From assembly GCA_019635285.1 (NCBI GenBank), contig JAHBZS010000012.1, forward strand, positions 62,001 through 126,000: a DNA stretch of 64,000 nucleotides, in the 5' to 3' direction. The notes below the pieces were generated by a model. That model did no database searches, was not told the origin of the DNA, and saw only the letters and a program-made list of their open reading frames with translations. Position numbers and translations under genes: made by a program. Position 1 is the first letter of the stretch, and each line of letters opens with the position of its first letter. This document shows, one piece after another, positions 10,017 to 19,673 of this stretch. Origin of the DNA: Rubrivivax sp. (GTDB lineage Bacteria > Pseudomonadota > Gammaproteobacteria > Burkholderiales > Burkholderiaceae_C).

Positions 10017-10862
10017 TTGAGCGCCGACGACGCCATCGCGCTGGCGGACGCCCCGGCGCCGCCTTCGCCCGACGTGGTGGACCAGGTGGCGCTGGCGCGG
10101 CTGTACGGCGAGCCGCTGTTCAAGCTGCCGCAGGACCTGTACATCCCGCCGGATGCGCTGGAAGTCTTCCTCGAGGCCTTCGAAGGCCCGCTGGACCTGC
10201 TGCTGTACCTGATCCGGCGCCAGAACTTCAACATCCTCGACATCCCGCTGGCCGACGTGACGCGCCAGTACCTGGACTATGTCGAACAGATCCGCCGGCG
10301 CAACCTGGAACTGGCCAGCGAGTACCTGCTGATGGCGGCGATGCTGATCGAGATCAAGTCGCGCATGCTGCTGCCGCCCAAGAAGACGGCCGACGGCGCC
10401 GAGGTCGCCGACCCGCGCGCCGAACTGGTGCGCCGCCTGCTCGAATACGAGCAGATGAAGCTGGCCGCGGCCAAGCTGGATGCCCTGCCGCTGCTGGGCC
10501 GCGACTTCCTGCGCGCGCAGGTGACCATCGAGCAGTCGCTGGAGCCGCGCTTTCCGGACGTCAACGCCGACGACCTGCGCGAGGCCTGGCTGGCCATCCT
10601 GAAGCGCGCCAAGCTCAACCAGCATCACCACATCACGCGCGAGCAGCTGTCGGTGCGCGAGCACATGAGCCTCGTGCTGAAGCGGCTGCAGGGGCGGCGC
10701 TTCGTCGAGTTCCACGAGCTCTTCGAGGCGTCGCGCGGCATCGGCGTGCTCGTCGTCACCTTCATCGCCACGCTGGAACTGGCACGCGAGAACCTGCTGG
10801 AGCTGACGCAGGCCGAAGCCTTCGCGCCGATCTACGTGCGGCTGGCCTATACGCCCAGCTGA
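10017..10862 (+). CDS. scpA: Segregation and condensation protein A
   Basis: Kleisin subunit that bridges SMC heads and, with ScpB, forms the bacterial condensin for chromosome compaction and segregation. The 281 residues have the hallmark N-terminal kleisin segment FEGPLDLLLYLIRRQNFNILDIPLADVTRQYL (about 57-88, with the conserved GPLDLLL) and AAMLIEIKSRMLLP, ending in a winged-helix-like C-terminal region (RFVEFHELFE...VVTFIATLELARENLLEL). The start is TTG at 10017, with GAGG five bases upstream; no ATG fits before the conserved region. An scpB gene is not in the window. Confidence 0.93.
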   Translation: MSADDAIALADAPAPPSPDVVDQVALARLYGEPLFKLPQDLYIPPDALEVFLEAFEGPLDLLLYLIRRQNFNILDIPLADVTRQYLDYVEQIRRRNLELASEYLLMAAMLIEIKSRMLLPPKKTADGAEVADPRAELVRRLLEYEQMKLAAAKLDALPLLGRDFLRAQVTIEQSLEPRFPDVNADDLREAWLAILKRAKLNQHHHITREQLSVREHMSLVLKRLQGRRFVEFHELFEASRGIGVLVVTFIATLELARENLLELTQAEAFAPIYVRLAYTPS

Positions 10863-10880
10863 GGCCCCGCTGCCGCGGCA

Positions 10881-10902
10881 GCGATGCGATGCGACGCATC
10901 GC
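10881..10902. terminator. Hairpin after scpA
   Basis: GCGATGCG and CGCATCGC (8-bp perfect stem, six-base loop), preceded by the 12-bp palindrome CTGCCGCGGCAG (10869-10880), right after the scpA stop. No U-run follows. Probably ends the DUF3460-scpA transcript before the next regulator's promoter. Confidence 0.45.
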
Positions 10903-10931
10903 CGCCAGGCACCGGCCGCGGCAAGTCGGCT

Positions 10932-10946
10932 AAAGTTGTACGATGA
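10932..10946. promoter_or_regulatory. FadR-type operator candidate, copy 1
   Basis: AAAGTTGTACGATGA overlaps the start codon of the GntR/FadR-type gene at 10943. The same 15-mer with one change recurs before the downstream operon at 11759-11773. TTGTA-led half sites are common for FadR-subfamily repressors, so autoregulation is inferred. Confidence 0.55.
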
Positions 10947-11731
10947 ATTCGACGCTGCCCGCCGGCGCGCTGACCCGATTCCAGAGCTTGGAACCTTCGG
11001 CCCGCTTGTCCGACCGCGTGGCCGATGCGCTGGCCGCCGAGATCCAGGCCGAGCGCCTGGCGCCCGGTGACCGCCTGCCCACCGAGAGCGCGTTGTCCGC
11101 GCAGTTCTCCGTCAGCCGCACCGTGGTGCGCGAGGCGGTGTCGCGGCTCAAGTCGCTGGGCATGGTCGAGCCTCGCCAGGGCAGCGGCGTCTACGTGCGC
11201 GCGGCGGGCATCCCGCCGCTGGCCTTCGACGTGCAGCGCGCCGTGTCGAAGGAGGCGGTGGTGCAGATGGCCGAGGTGCGCCGCGCGCTCGAGGCGGAGG
11301 TGGCCGCGCTGGCGGCCCAGCGACGCACACAGGCCGACCTGAAGCGCATCCGCCAGAGCATCGCGGCGCTCGATGCGGCGGTGGCCGCCGGAGGCGATGG
11401 CGTGCTGCAGGACGTGGCCTTCCACCGCAGTCTGGCCGACGCGGCGCGCAACCCGTTCCTGCTGGACACGCTGCACTACCTGAGCCGGCTGTTGCAGGGC
11501 GCCACCCGCGTCACGCGCGCCAACGAGGCGCGGCGCGAGGACTTCGCGCGGGCGGTGCGCAACGAGCATCGACGCATCGTCGAAGCCATCGAGTCCGGCG
11601 ACGCGGCGCGCGCGCGGCAGGCTGCCTCGCGCCACATGGACAATGCCATTGCACGCATCGAGCAGGCCGACCCGGCCTTCTGGCAACTCGAAGGCACCGC
11701 CCTGGCACGGGAACTGATGCGTCAGCGCTGA
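10943..11731 (+). CDS. FadR-subfamily GntR transcriptional regulator
   Basis: A 262-residue regulator: winged helix at about 20-95 (RVADALAAEIQAERLAPGDRLPTE, QFSVSRTVVREAVSRLKSLGMVEPRQGSG) and a helical FCD domain after about 105 (EVRRALEAEVAALAA, FHRSLADAARNPFLLD, EHRRIVEAIESGDAARARQAASRHM). The metal/ligand His and Asp pattern of FCD proteins that sense sugar acids or organic acids is present. It stands in front of the transport/catabolic operon starting at 11792 and shares an operator-like 15-mer with it, which makes it the probable repressor of that operon. Confidence 0.9.
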   Translation: MNSTLPAGALTRFQSLEPSARLSDRVADALAAEIQAERLAPGDRLPTESALSAQFSVSRTVVREAVSRLKSLGMVEPRQGSGVYVRAAGIPPLAFDVQRAVSKEAVVQMAEVRRALEAEVAALAAQRRTQADLKRIRQSIAALDAAVAAGGDGVLQDVAFHRSLADAARNPFLLDTLHYLSRLLQGATRVTRANEARREDFARAVRNEHRRIVEAIESGDAARARQAASRHMDNAIARIEQADPAFWQLEGTALARELMRQR

Positions 11732-11758
11732 GGTAAACCCGAGTGTGTCGCGTCGAAC

Positions 11759-11773
11759 AAAGTTGTATGATGA
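11759..11773. promoter_or_regulatory. FadR-type operator candidate, copy 2
   Basis: AAAGTTGTATGATGA, 14 of 15 identical to the copy at 10932-10946, placed 18 bases before the first gene of the ABC/catabolic operon. The 60-base gap contains no other evident signal. Confidence 0.55.
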
Positions 11774-11791
11774 CCTGATCAGCCCATCATA

Positions 11792-12235
11792 TTGAGCCGC
11801 TTGGAACTGCTAGCCATCGACCACTTCACCCTGCGCGTCACGCCGGACGAGCTGGCGGCGCTGCGCAGTTTTTATGTCGACGTGCTGGGCCTGCGCGAAG
11901 GTGCCCGCGCCGACTTCGACTTCCCCGGTCACTGGCTCTATGCCGGCGCGCAGGCGGTGGTGCACCTGGCCGGCAACCAGCCCAGGGGCGAAACCGCGGT
12001 CTCTCCAGACCTGCCCACGGGCCGCTTCAACCATGTCGCGCTGCGCGCCAAGGGCCTGGCCGCGATGCGCTCGCGGCTGCAAGCCCAGGGCATCGACTGG
12101 CAGGAGGCGCCGGTCCCCGGCCTGCCGGTGCACCAGCTCTTCCTGCGCGACCCGGTGGGCCTGCAGATCGAGCTGAGCTTCGATGCCGCCGAGCTGGCCG
12201 TGGCCGGCCCTTCTACCCGGCCGCGCGCCTACTGA
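11792..12235 (+). CDS. VOC-family protein (glyoxalase/dioxygenase fold)
   Basis: A 147-residue vicinal-oxygen-chelate protein. Two beta-alpha-beta-beta-beta modules are seen: IDHFTLRVTPDELAALRSFYVDVLGLREG at the N terminus and FNHVALRAKGLAAMRSRLQAQGI with the closing FLRDPVGLQIELSF. Candidate metal ligands are His11 (IDHF), His78-region (FNHVAL) and the Glu of IELSF. It could be a dioxygenase, lyase or isomerase acting on the substrate imported by the transporter. The start is a TTG, either 11792 or 11801, both with weak ribosome sites; first gene of the operon. Confidence 0.82.
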   Translation: MSRLELLAIDHFTLRVTPDELAALRSFYVDVLGLREGARADFDFPGHWLYAGAQAVVHLAGNQPRGETAVSPDLPTGRFNHVALRAKGLAAMRSRLQAQGIDWQEAPVPGLPVHQLFLRDPVGLQIELSFDAAELAVAGPSTRPRAY

Positions 12236-12251
12236 GCCAGCTCGCACGCCC

Positions 12252-13373
<1,122 letters not shown>

Positions 13374-13394
13374 TCCAACCTCTAGGAGACACCG

Positions 13395-14729
13395 ATGAAG
13401 CGTCGTCAACTCATCCAGGGCGCTGCCGCCGGCGCGGCGCTGGGCCCGTTCGTGCACGTGCAGGCGCAGGACCGCTACGCCAAGTACCGCGGCCAGACCA
13501 TCGTCGTCAACTACCCGGCGCACCCGCACTACGACCAGGCCGAGAAGCTGTTCGCCGAATTCACCGCGCAGACCGGCATCAAGGTCGAGCGCGACAAGAT
13601 GCAGTACCTGCGCATGAAGGACAAGCAGGTGCTGGAGATGGGCAAGAAGGGCAACGGCGACTACGACGTCATCACCTACGTGGTGATGTGGAAGACCGAG
13701 TACCTGGCCAAGAACCTGCTCGAGCCGCTGGACACCTTCATGGCCAACAAGGCGCTGGCCGACCCGGGCTGGGACCAGAAGGACATCATTCCCAAGTACT
13801 GGGACACCAATGCGCTGGTGGGCGGCCCGAAGATGTACCTGCCCGGCCCCGGGGCGCGGCCCTACGGCATCCCCTTCGGCGCGGAGACCGGCGTGCTGGC
13901 CTATCGCACCGACATCCTGGCCAAGCATGGCATCGCGGTGCCGAAGACCTACGACGAGCTGCTGCGCGCCTGCCGCACGGTGAAGGACAAGGAAGGCATC
14001 GGCGGCCTGACCTCGCGCGGCCAGACCGGCCACCAGGTCACCGCGGCCTGGCTGCTGCACCTGACGCCCAACGGCGGCGAGGTCTTCGACAAGAACTTCC
14101 GCGCGGTGCTCAACAACCCGGCAGGCGTGCGCGCCGCCGAGATCCTGAAGGAGATCGTCGACACCGGCCCGGCGGGCATCCCCAGCTACGGCTTCGGCGA
14201 GATGCAGAACGCCTTCCTGCAGGGGCAGGCGGCCTTCTACCTGGACAGCGTGTCGGTGTTCGGGCCGGCGCAGGACCCGGCCAAGAGCAAGGTCGCAGGC
14301 CGCGTCGGCTACGCCATGCATCCGAAGGGCACGCAGTACTCGGCGCAGAGCGGCGGCTTCGCCCTGGCCATCCCGAAGAACGCGCGCAACAAGGAAGCCG
14401 CCTTCCTGTTTGTCCAGTGGATCACCAACAAGCAGGCCGACCTGAAGATCGCCATGCTCGGCGGCAACATCAACCGCCTCAGCACCACCGAGAACGTCGA
14501 GGTGGCGCGCAAGTACTCCACCGAGCTGCCCGCGCTGCGCGACGCGCTGACCATCTGCAACCCCGACTGGCGGCCGTTGATCCCCGAGTGGGACCACATC
14601 AGCCAGCAGATCATCGGGCAGGCGCTGCCGGACGTGATCACCGGCAAGAAGCCGGCGAAGCAGGCCCTCGACGGCACCGTCAAGGACATCGAGGACGTCG
14701 TGCGCAAGGCGGGATGGCTCAAGTCCTGA
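13395..14729 (+). CDS. Extracellular solute-binding protein, family 1
   Basis: Periplasmic receptor of the importer, 444 residues. The N terminus KRRQLIQGAAAGAALGPFVHVQAQ is a Tat-type signal (twin Arg, Ala-rich core, AQA-like cleavage). The mature part has family-1 sugar-binding features: AEKLFAEFTAQTGIKVERDKM, PYGIPFGAETGVLAYRTDIL, GGFALAIPKNARNKEAAFLFVQWIT. The Shine-Dalgarno AGGAGA stands five bases before ATG. The ligand is not known; polyols, sugar acids and oligosaccharides are all possible for this family. Confidence 0.92.
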   Translation: MKRRQLIQGAAAGAALGPFVHVQAQDRYAKYRGQTIVVNYPAHPHYDQAEKLFAEFTAQTGIKVERDKMQYLRMKDKQVLEMGKKGNGDYDVITYVVMWKTEYLAKNLLEPLDTFMANKALADPGWDQKDIIPKYWDTNALVGGPKMYLPGPGARPYGIPFGAETGVLAYRTDILAKHGIAVPKTYDELLRACRTVKDKEGIGGLTSRGQTGHQVTAAWLLHLTPNGGEVFDKNFRAVLNNPAGVRAAEILKEIVDTGPAGIPSYGFGEMQNAFLQGQAAFYLDSVSVFGPAQDPAKSKVAGRVGYAMHPKGTQYSAQSGGFALAIPKNARNKEAAFLFVQWITNKQADLKIAMLGGNINRLSTTENVEVARKYSTELPALRDALTICNPDWRPLIPEWDHISQQIIGQALPDVITGKKPAKQALDGTVKDIEDVVRKAGWLKS

Positions 14730-14766
14730 GCCTGCGCCGCGCCACGCCAGGCGCGGTGGCCAGCGC

Positions 14767-15657
14767 ATGACACCCGCCCGGCTGGCGCGGCTGACGCCGT
14801 ACTTCTACATCCTGCCGGCCGCGTTGGTGATGGTGGCCGGCCTGGCCTGGCCGATCGCCGACGCGGTGCGCCTGAGCTTCTACGACTGGCCGCTGGGGAC
14901 CGACTGGTCGACCGCGCGCTGGGTGGGGCTGGAGGCCTTCGGCGACATGCTGCGCTCGCCGCAGGTCTGGACGTCGATGGGCGTGACTTTCGCCTTCGTG
15001 CTCATCGCCATCAGCTGCGAGATGGTGCTGGGCATTGCGCTGGCGCTGTTCCTGGAAAAGCCGATACGCGGCATGCGCTTGTTCCGCACCGTGTTCGTGC
15101 TGCCGATGATGATCGCGCCGATCTGCGTGGGCCTGATCTGGCGCTATCTTTTCGACGCCAACTTCGGCCCCATCAACCTGTGGTCCGGCGCGCTGGGCGT
15201 CGCGCCGCGCGCCTGGCTGGCCGAGCCCGGCCTCGCCTTCTTCGCGATCATCGTCACCGACATCTGGCAGTGGACGCCCTTCGTGCTGATCATGGTGCTG
15301 GCGGCGCTGCAGGGCATCGACGGCAGCGTCATCGAGGCGGCGCGCATCGACGGGGCCAACGCCTGGCAGCAGATCGTGCGCGTCAAGCTGCCGGTCATCA
15401 AGCCGATCCTCATCGTCACGCTGCTGATGCGCATGATCGACGGCTTCCGCGGCCTGGAGGTGGTCTACGTGATGACCTTCGGCGGCCCGGGGCAGAGCAC
15501 CGAGCTGTTCTCTCTGCACATCTACAAGGCGGCCTTCATCAGCCAGAAGCTGGGCTACTCGGCGGCGCTGTCGATCCTGCTGCTGTGCATCGTGGCCGCG
15601 CTGGCGCTGGCCGTGCTGCTGATCGCCAACCCGCTGCGCACCAGGGGGGCGCGATGA
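14767..15657 (+). CDS. Carbohydrate ABC transporter permease (MalF/UgpA type)
   Basis: Inner-membrane permease of 296 residues with six hydrophobic segments and the cytoplasmic EAA loop EAARIDGANAWQQIVRVKLP (about 195-214), which contacts the ATPase. First segment YFYILPAALVMVAGLAWPI. The stop overlaps the next permease start as ATGA. Part of the 12.2-16.5 kb importer. Confidence 0.92.
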   Translation: MTPARLARLTPYFYILPAALVMVAGLAWPIADAVRLSFYDWPLGTDWSTARWVGLEAFGDMLRSPQVWTSMGVTFAFVLIAISCEMVLGIALALFLEKPIRGMRLFRTVFVLPMMIAPICVGLIWRYLFDANFGPINLWSGALGVAPRAWLAEPGLAFFAIIVTDIWQWTPFVLIMVLAALQGIDGSVIEAARIDGANAWQQIVRVKLPVIKPILIVTLLMRMIDGFRGLEVVYVMTFGGPGQSTELFSLHIYKAAFISQKLGYSAALSILLLCIVAALALAVLLIANPLRTRGAR

Positions 15658-16502
15658 GCGCGGCCGGCGCGTCACGCGAAGGCGTCGCGCCGCGCGGCTC
15701 GCCGCTGCACTATGCGGTGCTGAGCCTGCTGGCCGTGGCCTGCCTGCTGCCGATGGTCATGATGATCCTGGTCTCGTTCAAGACCGAGGCCCAGATCTTC
15801 GACACGCGCTGGTCCTGGCTGTTCGTGCCGACCATGGACAACTACCGCTCGGTCGTGCAGGACGGCCACATCGACCGCTACCTGATGAACAGCATCAAGG
15901 TGTCGATCGCCGCGACGCTGATCACGCTGGCGCTGGGCACGATGTGCGCCTATGCGATGGCGCGCTTCCGCTTCCTGGGCCGCGAGCCGCTGGGCTACGC
16001 CACGCTGATCCTGCGCACGCTGCCGCCGGCCGTGCTGGCGGTGCCGGTGTTCGTGCTGTGGTCGGCCTGGGGCATCGCGGACACGCTGTCCGGCGTGGTG
16101 CTGGTGTACGTGGCGCTGAACCTGCCGTTCACCATCTGGCTGCTGTACGGCTTCGTCGACCAGTTGCCGATCGAGCTGGAGGAAGCCGCCGCCATCGACG
16201 GCTGCGGGCCCTTCCGCGTGTTCTGGCGCATCGTGCTGCCGCTGCTCAAGCCAGGGCTGGCGGCGGCGGCGATCTTCACCTTCCGGCTGGCCTGGAACGA
16301 GTTCATCCTGAGCTTCATCCTCACCAATCGCATCACGCGCACGCTGCCGGCGTCGATCTCCAACTACATCACCGACACCGGCGTCGAGTGGGGAAAGATC
16401 ATGGCCGCCGGCGTGCTGATCGCGCTGCCGCCGCTGATCTTCACCTTCGTCGCGGCCAAGCAGATCATCACCGGGCTGACCGCCGGCGCGGTCAAGGGCT
16501 GA
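15654..16502 (+). CDS. Carbohydrate ABC transporter permease (MalG/UgpE type)
   Basis: Second permease, 282 residues, with the EAA loop EEAAAIDGCGPFRVFWRIVLP (split here only by residue variation) near 180-200 and six membrane segments. ATG at 15654 overlaps the preceding stop, implying translational coupling and equal dosage of the two permeases. A longer in-frame extension lies inside the upstream gene and was not used. Confidence 0.92.
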   Translation: MSAAGASREGVAPRGSPLHYAVLSLLAVACLLPMVMMILVSFKTEAQIFDTRWSWLFVPTMDNYRSVVQDGHIDRYLMNSIKVSIAATLITLALGTMCAYAMARFRFLGREPLGYATLILRTLPPAVLAVPVFVLWSAWGIADTLSGVVLVYVALNLPFTIWLLYGFVDQLPIELEEAAAIDGCGPFRVFWRIVLPLLKPGLAAAAIFTFRLAWNEFILSFILTNRITRTLPASISNYITDTGVEWGKIMAAGVLIALPPLIFTFVAAKQIITGLTAGAVKG

Positions 16503-16526
16503 GCGCCCCTTTCTTGGAGACATCCT

Positions 16527-17114
16527 TTGGACAAGCAGACTCTCATCGACTCCTGGGCACAGAACACCGCCGCTTCGCAGGCCTGCACGCCGGCGCAGAT
16601 GAACGCGCGCATCGCGCGCTGGGGCGACATCCCGGCCAGCCCGCGCGCCTTCGTCGACACCTGGATCGACGGGCACCAGCGCACGCTGTACAGCGTCATC
16701 GGCTCGGGCGTGACCGACGACCCGAACTTCAAGCCACGCATCGCCGCGGCCGAGAACTTCCACGTCGACTACATCGTCGCGCCCAAGGGCTGCGGCGCCG
16801 CGATGCACTGGCACGACAGCGAAGAGGTCTTCATCGTGCAGGCCGGCCGCTGGGAGCTGGACTGGATCGACGGCGCCACCGGTCAGGTGCACACCGTCAC
16901 GCTGGGTCCGCGCGACACCATCAGCGTGCCGCCCTTCGTGCATCGCGCCTTCCGCAGCCTGGACGGCGACGACCCGGCCACCGGCGGCATGCTGATCTCG
17001 GTGCTCGGCGGCAAGCTGCCGGGCCGGGTGATGTGGGACCGCAGCGTCGCCGACCAGGCCAAGGCGCTGGGCGCCGGCTTCGGGCCCGACGGCATGGCCG
17101 CGCGCATCCCCTGA
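16527..17114 (+). CDS. Cupin-domain protein
   Basis: A 195-residue protein with one conserved cupin barrel: motif 1 GCGAAMHWHDSEEVFIVQAGRW (His-x-His and Glu ligands, about 91-107) and motif 2 PPFVHRAFRS around residue 133-140. The role may be an isomerase, lyase or dioxygenase acting on the imported compound; small-molecule sensing is also possible. The start is TTG at 16527 with TTGGAGA ending seven bases upstream; no ATG precedes the conserved region. Fourth functional unit of the operon, 24 bases after the permease. Confidence 0.82.
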   Translation: MDKQTLIDSWAQNTAASQACTPAQMNARIARWGDIPASPRAFVDTWIDGHQRTLYSVIGSGVTDDPNFKPRIAAAENFHVDYIVAPKGCGAAMHWHDSEEVFIVQAGRWELDWIDGATGQVHTVTLGPRDTISVPPFVHRAFRSLDGDDPATGGMLISVLGGKLPGRVMWDRSVADQAKALGAGFGPDGMAARIP

Positions 17115-17200
17115 GCCGCCCGGGCCGCGACGATGCGTGCTGGCGACCCCATCGAGATGCGCAGCGGCCTCGCCCGGGCCCGCCGCGCGCCGCGGTCGCG

Positions 17201-17923
17201 GTGACGCACGCCACCTTCGTGCTGGTGCACGGCGCCTGGCATGGCGGCTGGTGCTGGGACGCCGTCGCCGAGCGGCTGCGCGCGCAAGGCCATGCCTGCG
17301 TCGCCCCGACGCTGCGCGGCCTGGCCCACCGCCGCGGTGCGCTGACGCCCGAGCTGGACGCCGACGACCATGTGGACGACGTGGCCAGCCTGGTCGAGGC
17401 GCTTGACCTGCGGCAGATCGTCCTGGTGCTGCACTCCTATGCGGGGCTGCTGGGCCCGGCGCTGCAGGCGCGGCTGGGGCCGCGCATCGTGCACCGCTGC
17501 TTCATCGAGGCGGTGATCCCCACGCCCGGCCAGTGCATGCTCGACCTGGTGGCCCCGGCCGCCGCGCGGCGCTTTGAGCGGGCCGCGCACGAACACGGCG
17601 ACGGCTGGCGCTTGCCGCCCCCCGATCCAGCGCAGTTCCACCTGGGCGGCGCGATCGCCGCCGACGAGGTGGCGCGCCGCCTGACGCCGCACCCCTGGCG
17701 CAGCTTCACCGCGCCGCTGCGCGCGCCGCAGGCCGATGTGTTGGCCCACGCGGGCAGCTACCTGCTGGCCAGCGACCGCGACCCGCAGCCCTACGCCGGC
17801 TTTGCCGCGCGCGCCGACGCGGCCGGTTGGCCGGTGACGCGCATGGCCGGCGGCCACCTGCTGATGCTGACGCAGCCCGCCGCGCTGGCGGACTACCTGC
17901 TTTCCCTGCCAACCCCTCACTAG
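17201..17923 (+). CDS. Alpha/beta hydrolase (methylesterase-like)
   Basis: A 240-residue alpha/beta hydrolase with the oxyanion segment FVLVHGAWHGGWCWD (6-20), the nucleophile elbow LHSYAG (Ser79, where the usual flanking glycines are Leu and Ala) and the C-terminal histidine in MAGGHLLML. This pattern matches plant-type methylesterase/hydroxynitrile-lyase-like hydrolases. GTG at 17201 is the first start before the conserved strand; the ribosome site is weak. Probably an esterase or lactonase acting on the substrate of the importer. Eighty-six bases separate it from the cupin gene. Confidence 0.8.
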   Translation: MTHATFVLVHGAWHGGWCWDAVAERLRAQGHACVAPTLRGLAHRRGALTPELDADDHVDDVASLVEALDLRQIVLVLHSYAGLLGPALQARLGPRIVHRCFIEAVIPTPGQCMLDLVAPAAARRFERAAHEHGDGWRLPPPDPAQFHLGGAIAADEVARRLTPHPWRSFTAPLRAPQADVLAHAGSYLLASDRDPQPYAGFAARADAAGWPVTRMAGGHLLMLTQPAALADYLLSLPTPH

Positions 17924-17932
17924 GAGACGGTC

Positions 17933-18826
17933 ATCGACACCAAACACACCGTGGGACTGATCGGCCTGGGCGCCATGGGCAGCGGCATGGCGGGCTCGCT
18001 GCGCGCGCGCGGGCACACGCTGCGCGTGTGCGATGCGCGGCCCGGCATCGCGGCAGCCTTTGCCGCCGCCGGCGGCACCGCCTGCGCCGATCCGGCAGAG
18101 ACGGCCGCGGGCTGCAGCGTCGTCGTGTCGGTGGTGGTCAACGCCCAACAGACCGACGAGGTGCTGTTCGGCCCACGCGGCTGTGCCGCCGTGATGGCAC
18201 CCGGCAGCGTCTTCGTGATGTGCTCCACCGTCGACCCCGGCTGGTCGATGGCGCTGGAGCAGCGCCTGGCCGCGATGGGCCTGCTGTACCTGGATGCGCC
18301 GATCTCCGGCGGCGCCGCCAAGGCCGCCAGCGGCCAGATGACGATGATGACCGCCGGCAAACCCGAGGCCTATGCCAAGTGCCAGGCCGTGCTGGAGGCG
18401 ATGGCCGCCAAGGTCTATCGCCTGGGCGACCGCGCCGGCGCCGGCAGCAAGGTGAAGATCATCAACCAGCTGCTCGCCGGCGTGCACATCGCCGCCGCCG
18501 CCGAGGCCATGGCGCTGGGGCTGCGCGAAGGCGTGGACCCGGCCGCGCTGTACGAAGTCATCACGCACAGCGCCGGCAACAGCTGGATGTTCGAGAACCG
18601 CATGGCCCACGTGCTGGCCGGCGACTACACGCCGCTGTCGGCGGTGGACATCTTCGTCAAGGACCTGGGGCTGGTGCTGGACCTGGCACGCGCCAGCAAG
18701 TTTCCGCTGCCGCTGTCGAGCACCGCGCACCAGATGTTCATGCAGGCCTCGACGGCCGGCTTCGCCAAGGAGGACGACAGCGCGGTGATCAAGATCTTCC
18801 CCGGTATCGAACTGCCCAAGCCCTGA
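17933..18826 (+). CDS. NAD(P)-dependent beta-hydroxyacid dehydrogenase (GarR/MmsB family), probable ATC start
   Basis: A 297-residue 3-hydroxyisobutyrate / tartronate-semialdehyde reductase family enzyme. The N-terminal Rossmann motif is VGLIGLGAMGSGMA; the substrate-binding block is DAPISGGAAKAASGQMTMM; the catalytic Lys is in AGSKVKIINQLL (about residue 175). The start is unusual: AGGAGA (17922-17927) is followed at the ideal five bases by ATC, exactly where ATG stands in the binding-protein gene of the same operon. The first canonical start is GTG at 17951, 23 bases from the ribosome site and already inside the first beta strand. Last gene of the operon. Confidence 0.85.
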   Translation: MDTKHTVGLIGLGAMGSGMAGSLRARGHTLRVCDARPGIAAAFAAAGGTACADPAETAAGCSVVVSVVVNAQQTDEVLFGPRGCAAVMAPGSVFVMCSTVDPGWSMALEQRLAAMGLLYLDAPISGGAAKAASGQMTMMTAGKPEAYAKCQAVLEAMAAKVYRLGDRAGAGSKVKIINQLLAGVHIAAAAEAMALGLREGVDPAALYEVITHSAGNSWMFENRMAHVLAGDYTPLSAVDIFVKDLGLVLDLARASKFPLPLSSTAHQMFMQASTAGFAKEDDSAVIKIFPGIELPKP

Positions 18827-18832
18827 GCCACG

Positions 18833-18849
18833 GCGCGGCCGGGCCGCGC
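18833..18849. terminator. Hairpin ending the importer operon
   Basis: GCGCGGCC-G-GGCCGCGC, a 17-bp near-perfect dyad with a one-base centre, six bases after the dehydrogenase stop. No U-run. The rest of the 139-base gap carries a possible -10 TATTCT (18930-18935) for the next gene. Confidence 0.4.
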
Positions 18850-18965
18850 AGGCGGCGCTCGGCGGTGTACCGAACGCGCAGATCGTCCAGCTACGACAGG
18901 GGCATGAACCCCGCGCAGCGGGGGTGCGCTATTCTCGGCCGGCTTCAACCACTGGGAGACCGACG

Positions 18966-19658
18966 ATGGGCAAGATGGTGGACTTCAAGCGCCCCGATGG
19001 GCAAGTCGTGCAGGGGTATCTGGCCGAACCCGCGCAGGCGGCCGGCGCCCCGGGCATCGTGGTCATCCAGGAGTGGTGGGGCCTGAATGCGCAGATCAAG
19101 GGCGTGGCCGACCGCTACGCCGCGGCCGGCTATGTGGCGCTGGTGCCCGACCTGTATCGCGGCAAGGCCACGGTGGAAGCCGCCGAGGCCGAGCACCTGA
19201 TGACCCACCTGAACTTCGGCGACGCCGCCGGCCAGGACGTGCGCGGTGCGGCGCAGTACCTGAAGTCGCGCTGCCCCAAGGTCGGCGTCAGCGGCTACTG
19301 CATGGGCGGCGCGCTCACCTTGCTGGCCGCGGTGCATGTGCCCGAGGTCGACGCGGCGGTGGTCTACTACGGCTACCCGCCGCTGGAGTACATCGACGCC
19401 AGCAAGATTCGCATTCCGCTGCTGGGCCACTGGGCGGTCGACGACGCGCCCTTCCCCATCGCCAACGTCGACAAGCTCGAACACAAGCTGCGCGAGGCGG
19501 GCGTGGACTTCGAGTTCCACCGCTACCAGGCGATGCACGCCTTCGCCAACGAGACGGCGGTCGGCGCCCACCGGCTGCCGATCACCGAATACAAGCCCGA
19601 AGCCGCGGCCACGGCCTGGGACCGCACGCTCTACTTCTGGAACAAGCGCTTGCGCTGA
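18966..19658 (+). CDS. Dienelactone hydrolase family protein
   Basis: A 230-residue alpha/beta hydrolase of the dienelactone hydrolase family. The Cys nucleophile is in GVSGYCMGGALTLL, the Asp in GHWAVDDAPFP and the His in AMHAFANE; IVVIQEWWGLN is the usual N-terminal oxyanion block. Carboxymethylenebutenolidase is the family's type activity, but no chlorocatechol genes are nearby, so the substrate is open. ATG follows GGGAGACCGACG. Confidence 0.88.
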   Translation: MGKMVDFKRPDGQVVQGYLAEPAQAAGAPGIVVIQEWWGLNAQIKGVADRYAAAGYVALVPDLYRGKATVEAAEAEHLMTHLNFGDAAGQDVRGAAQYLKSRCPKVGVSGYCMGGALTLLAAVHVPEVDAAVVYYGYPPLEYIDASKIRIPLLGHWAVDDAPFPIANVDKLEHKLREAGVDFEFHRYQAMHAFANETAVGAHRLPITEYKPEAAATAWDRTLYFWNKRLR

Positions 19659-19673
19659 GCGCCCGTCAGGCGC
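19659..19673. terminator. Short hairpin between convergent stops
   Basis: GCGCC, loop CGTCA, GGCGC, lying between the dienelactone hydrolase stop and the DksA-like stop (TCA at 19666-19668 is in the loop). Small stem; same stop-straddling pattern as at 8288 and 21355. Confidence 0.35.
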
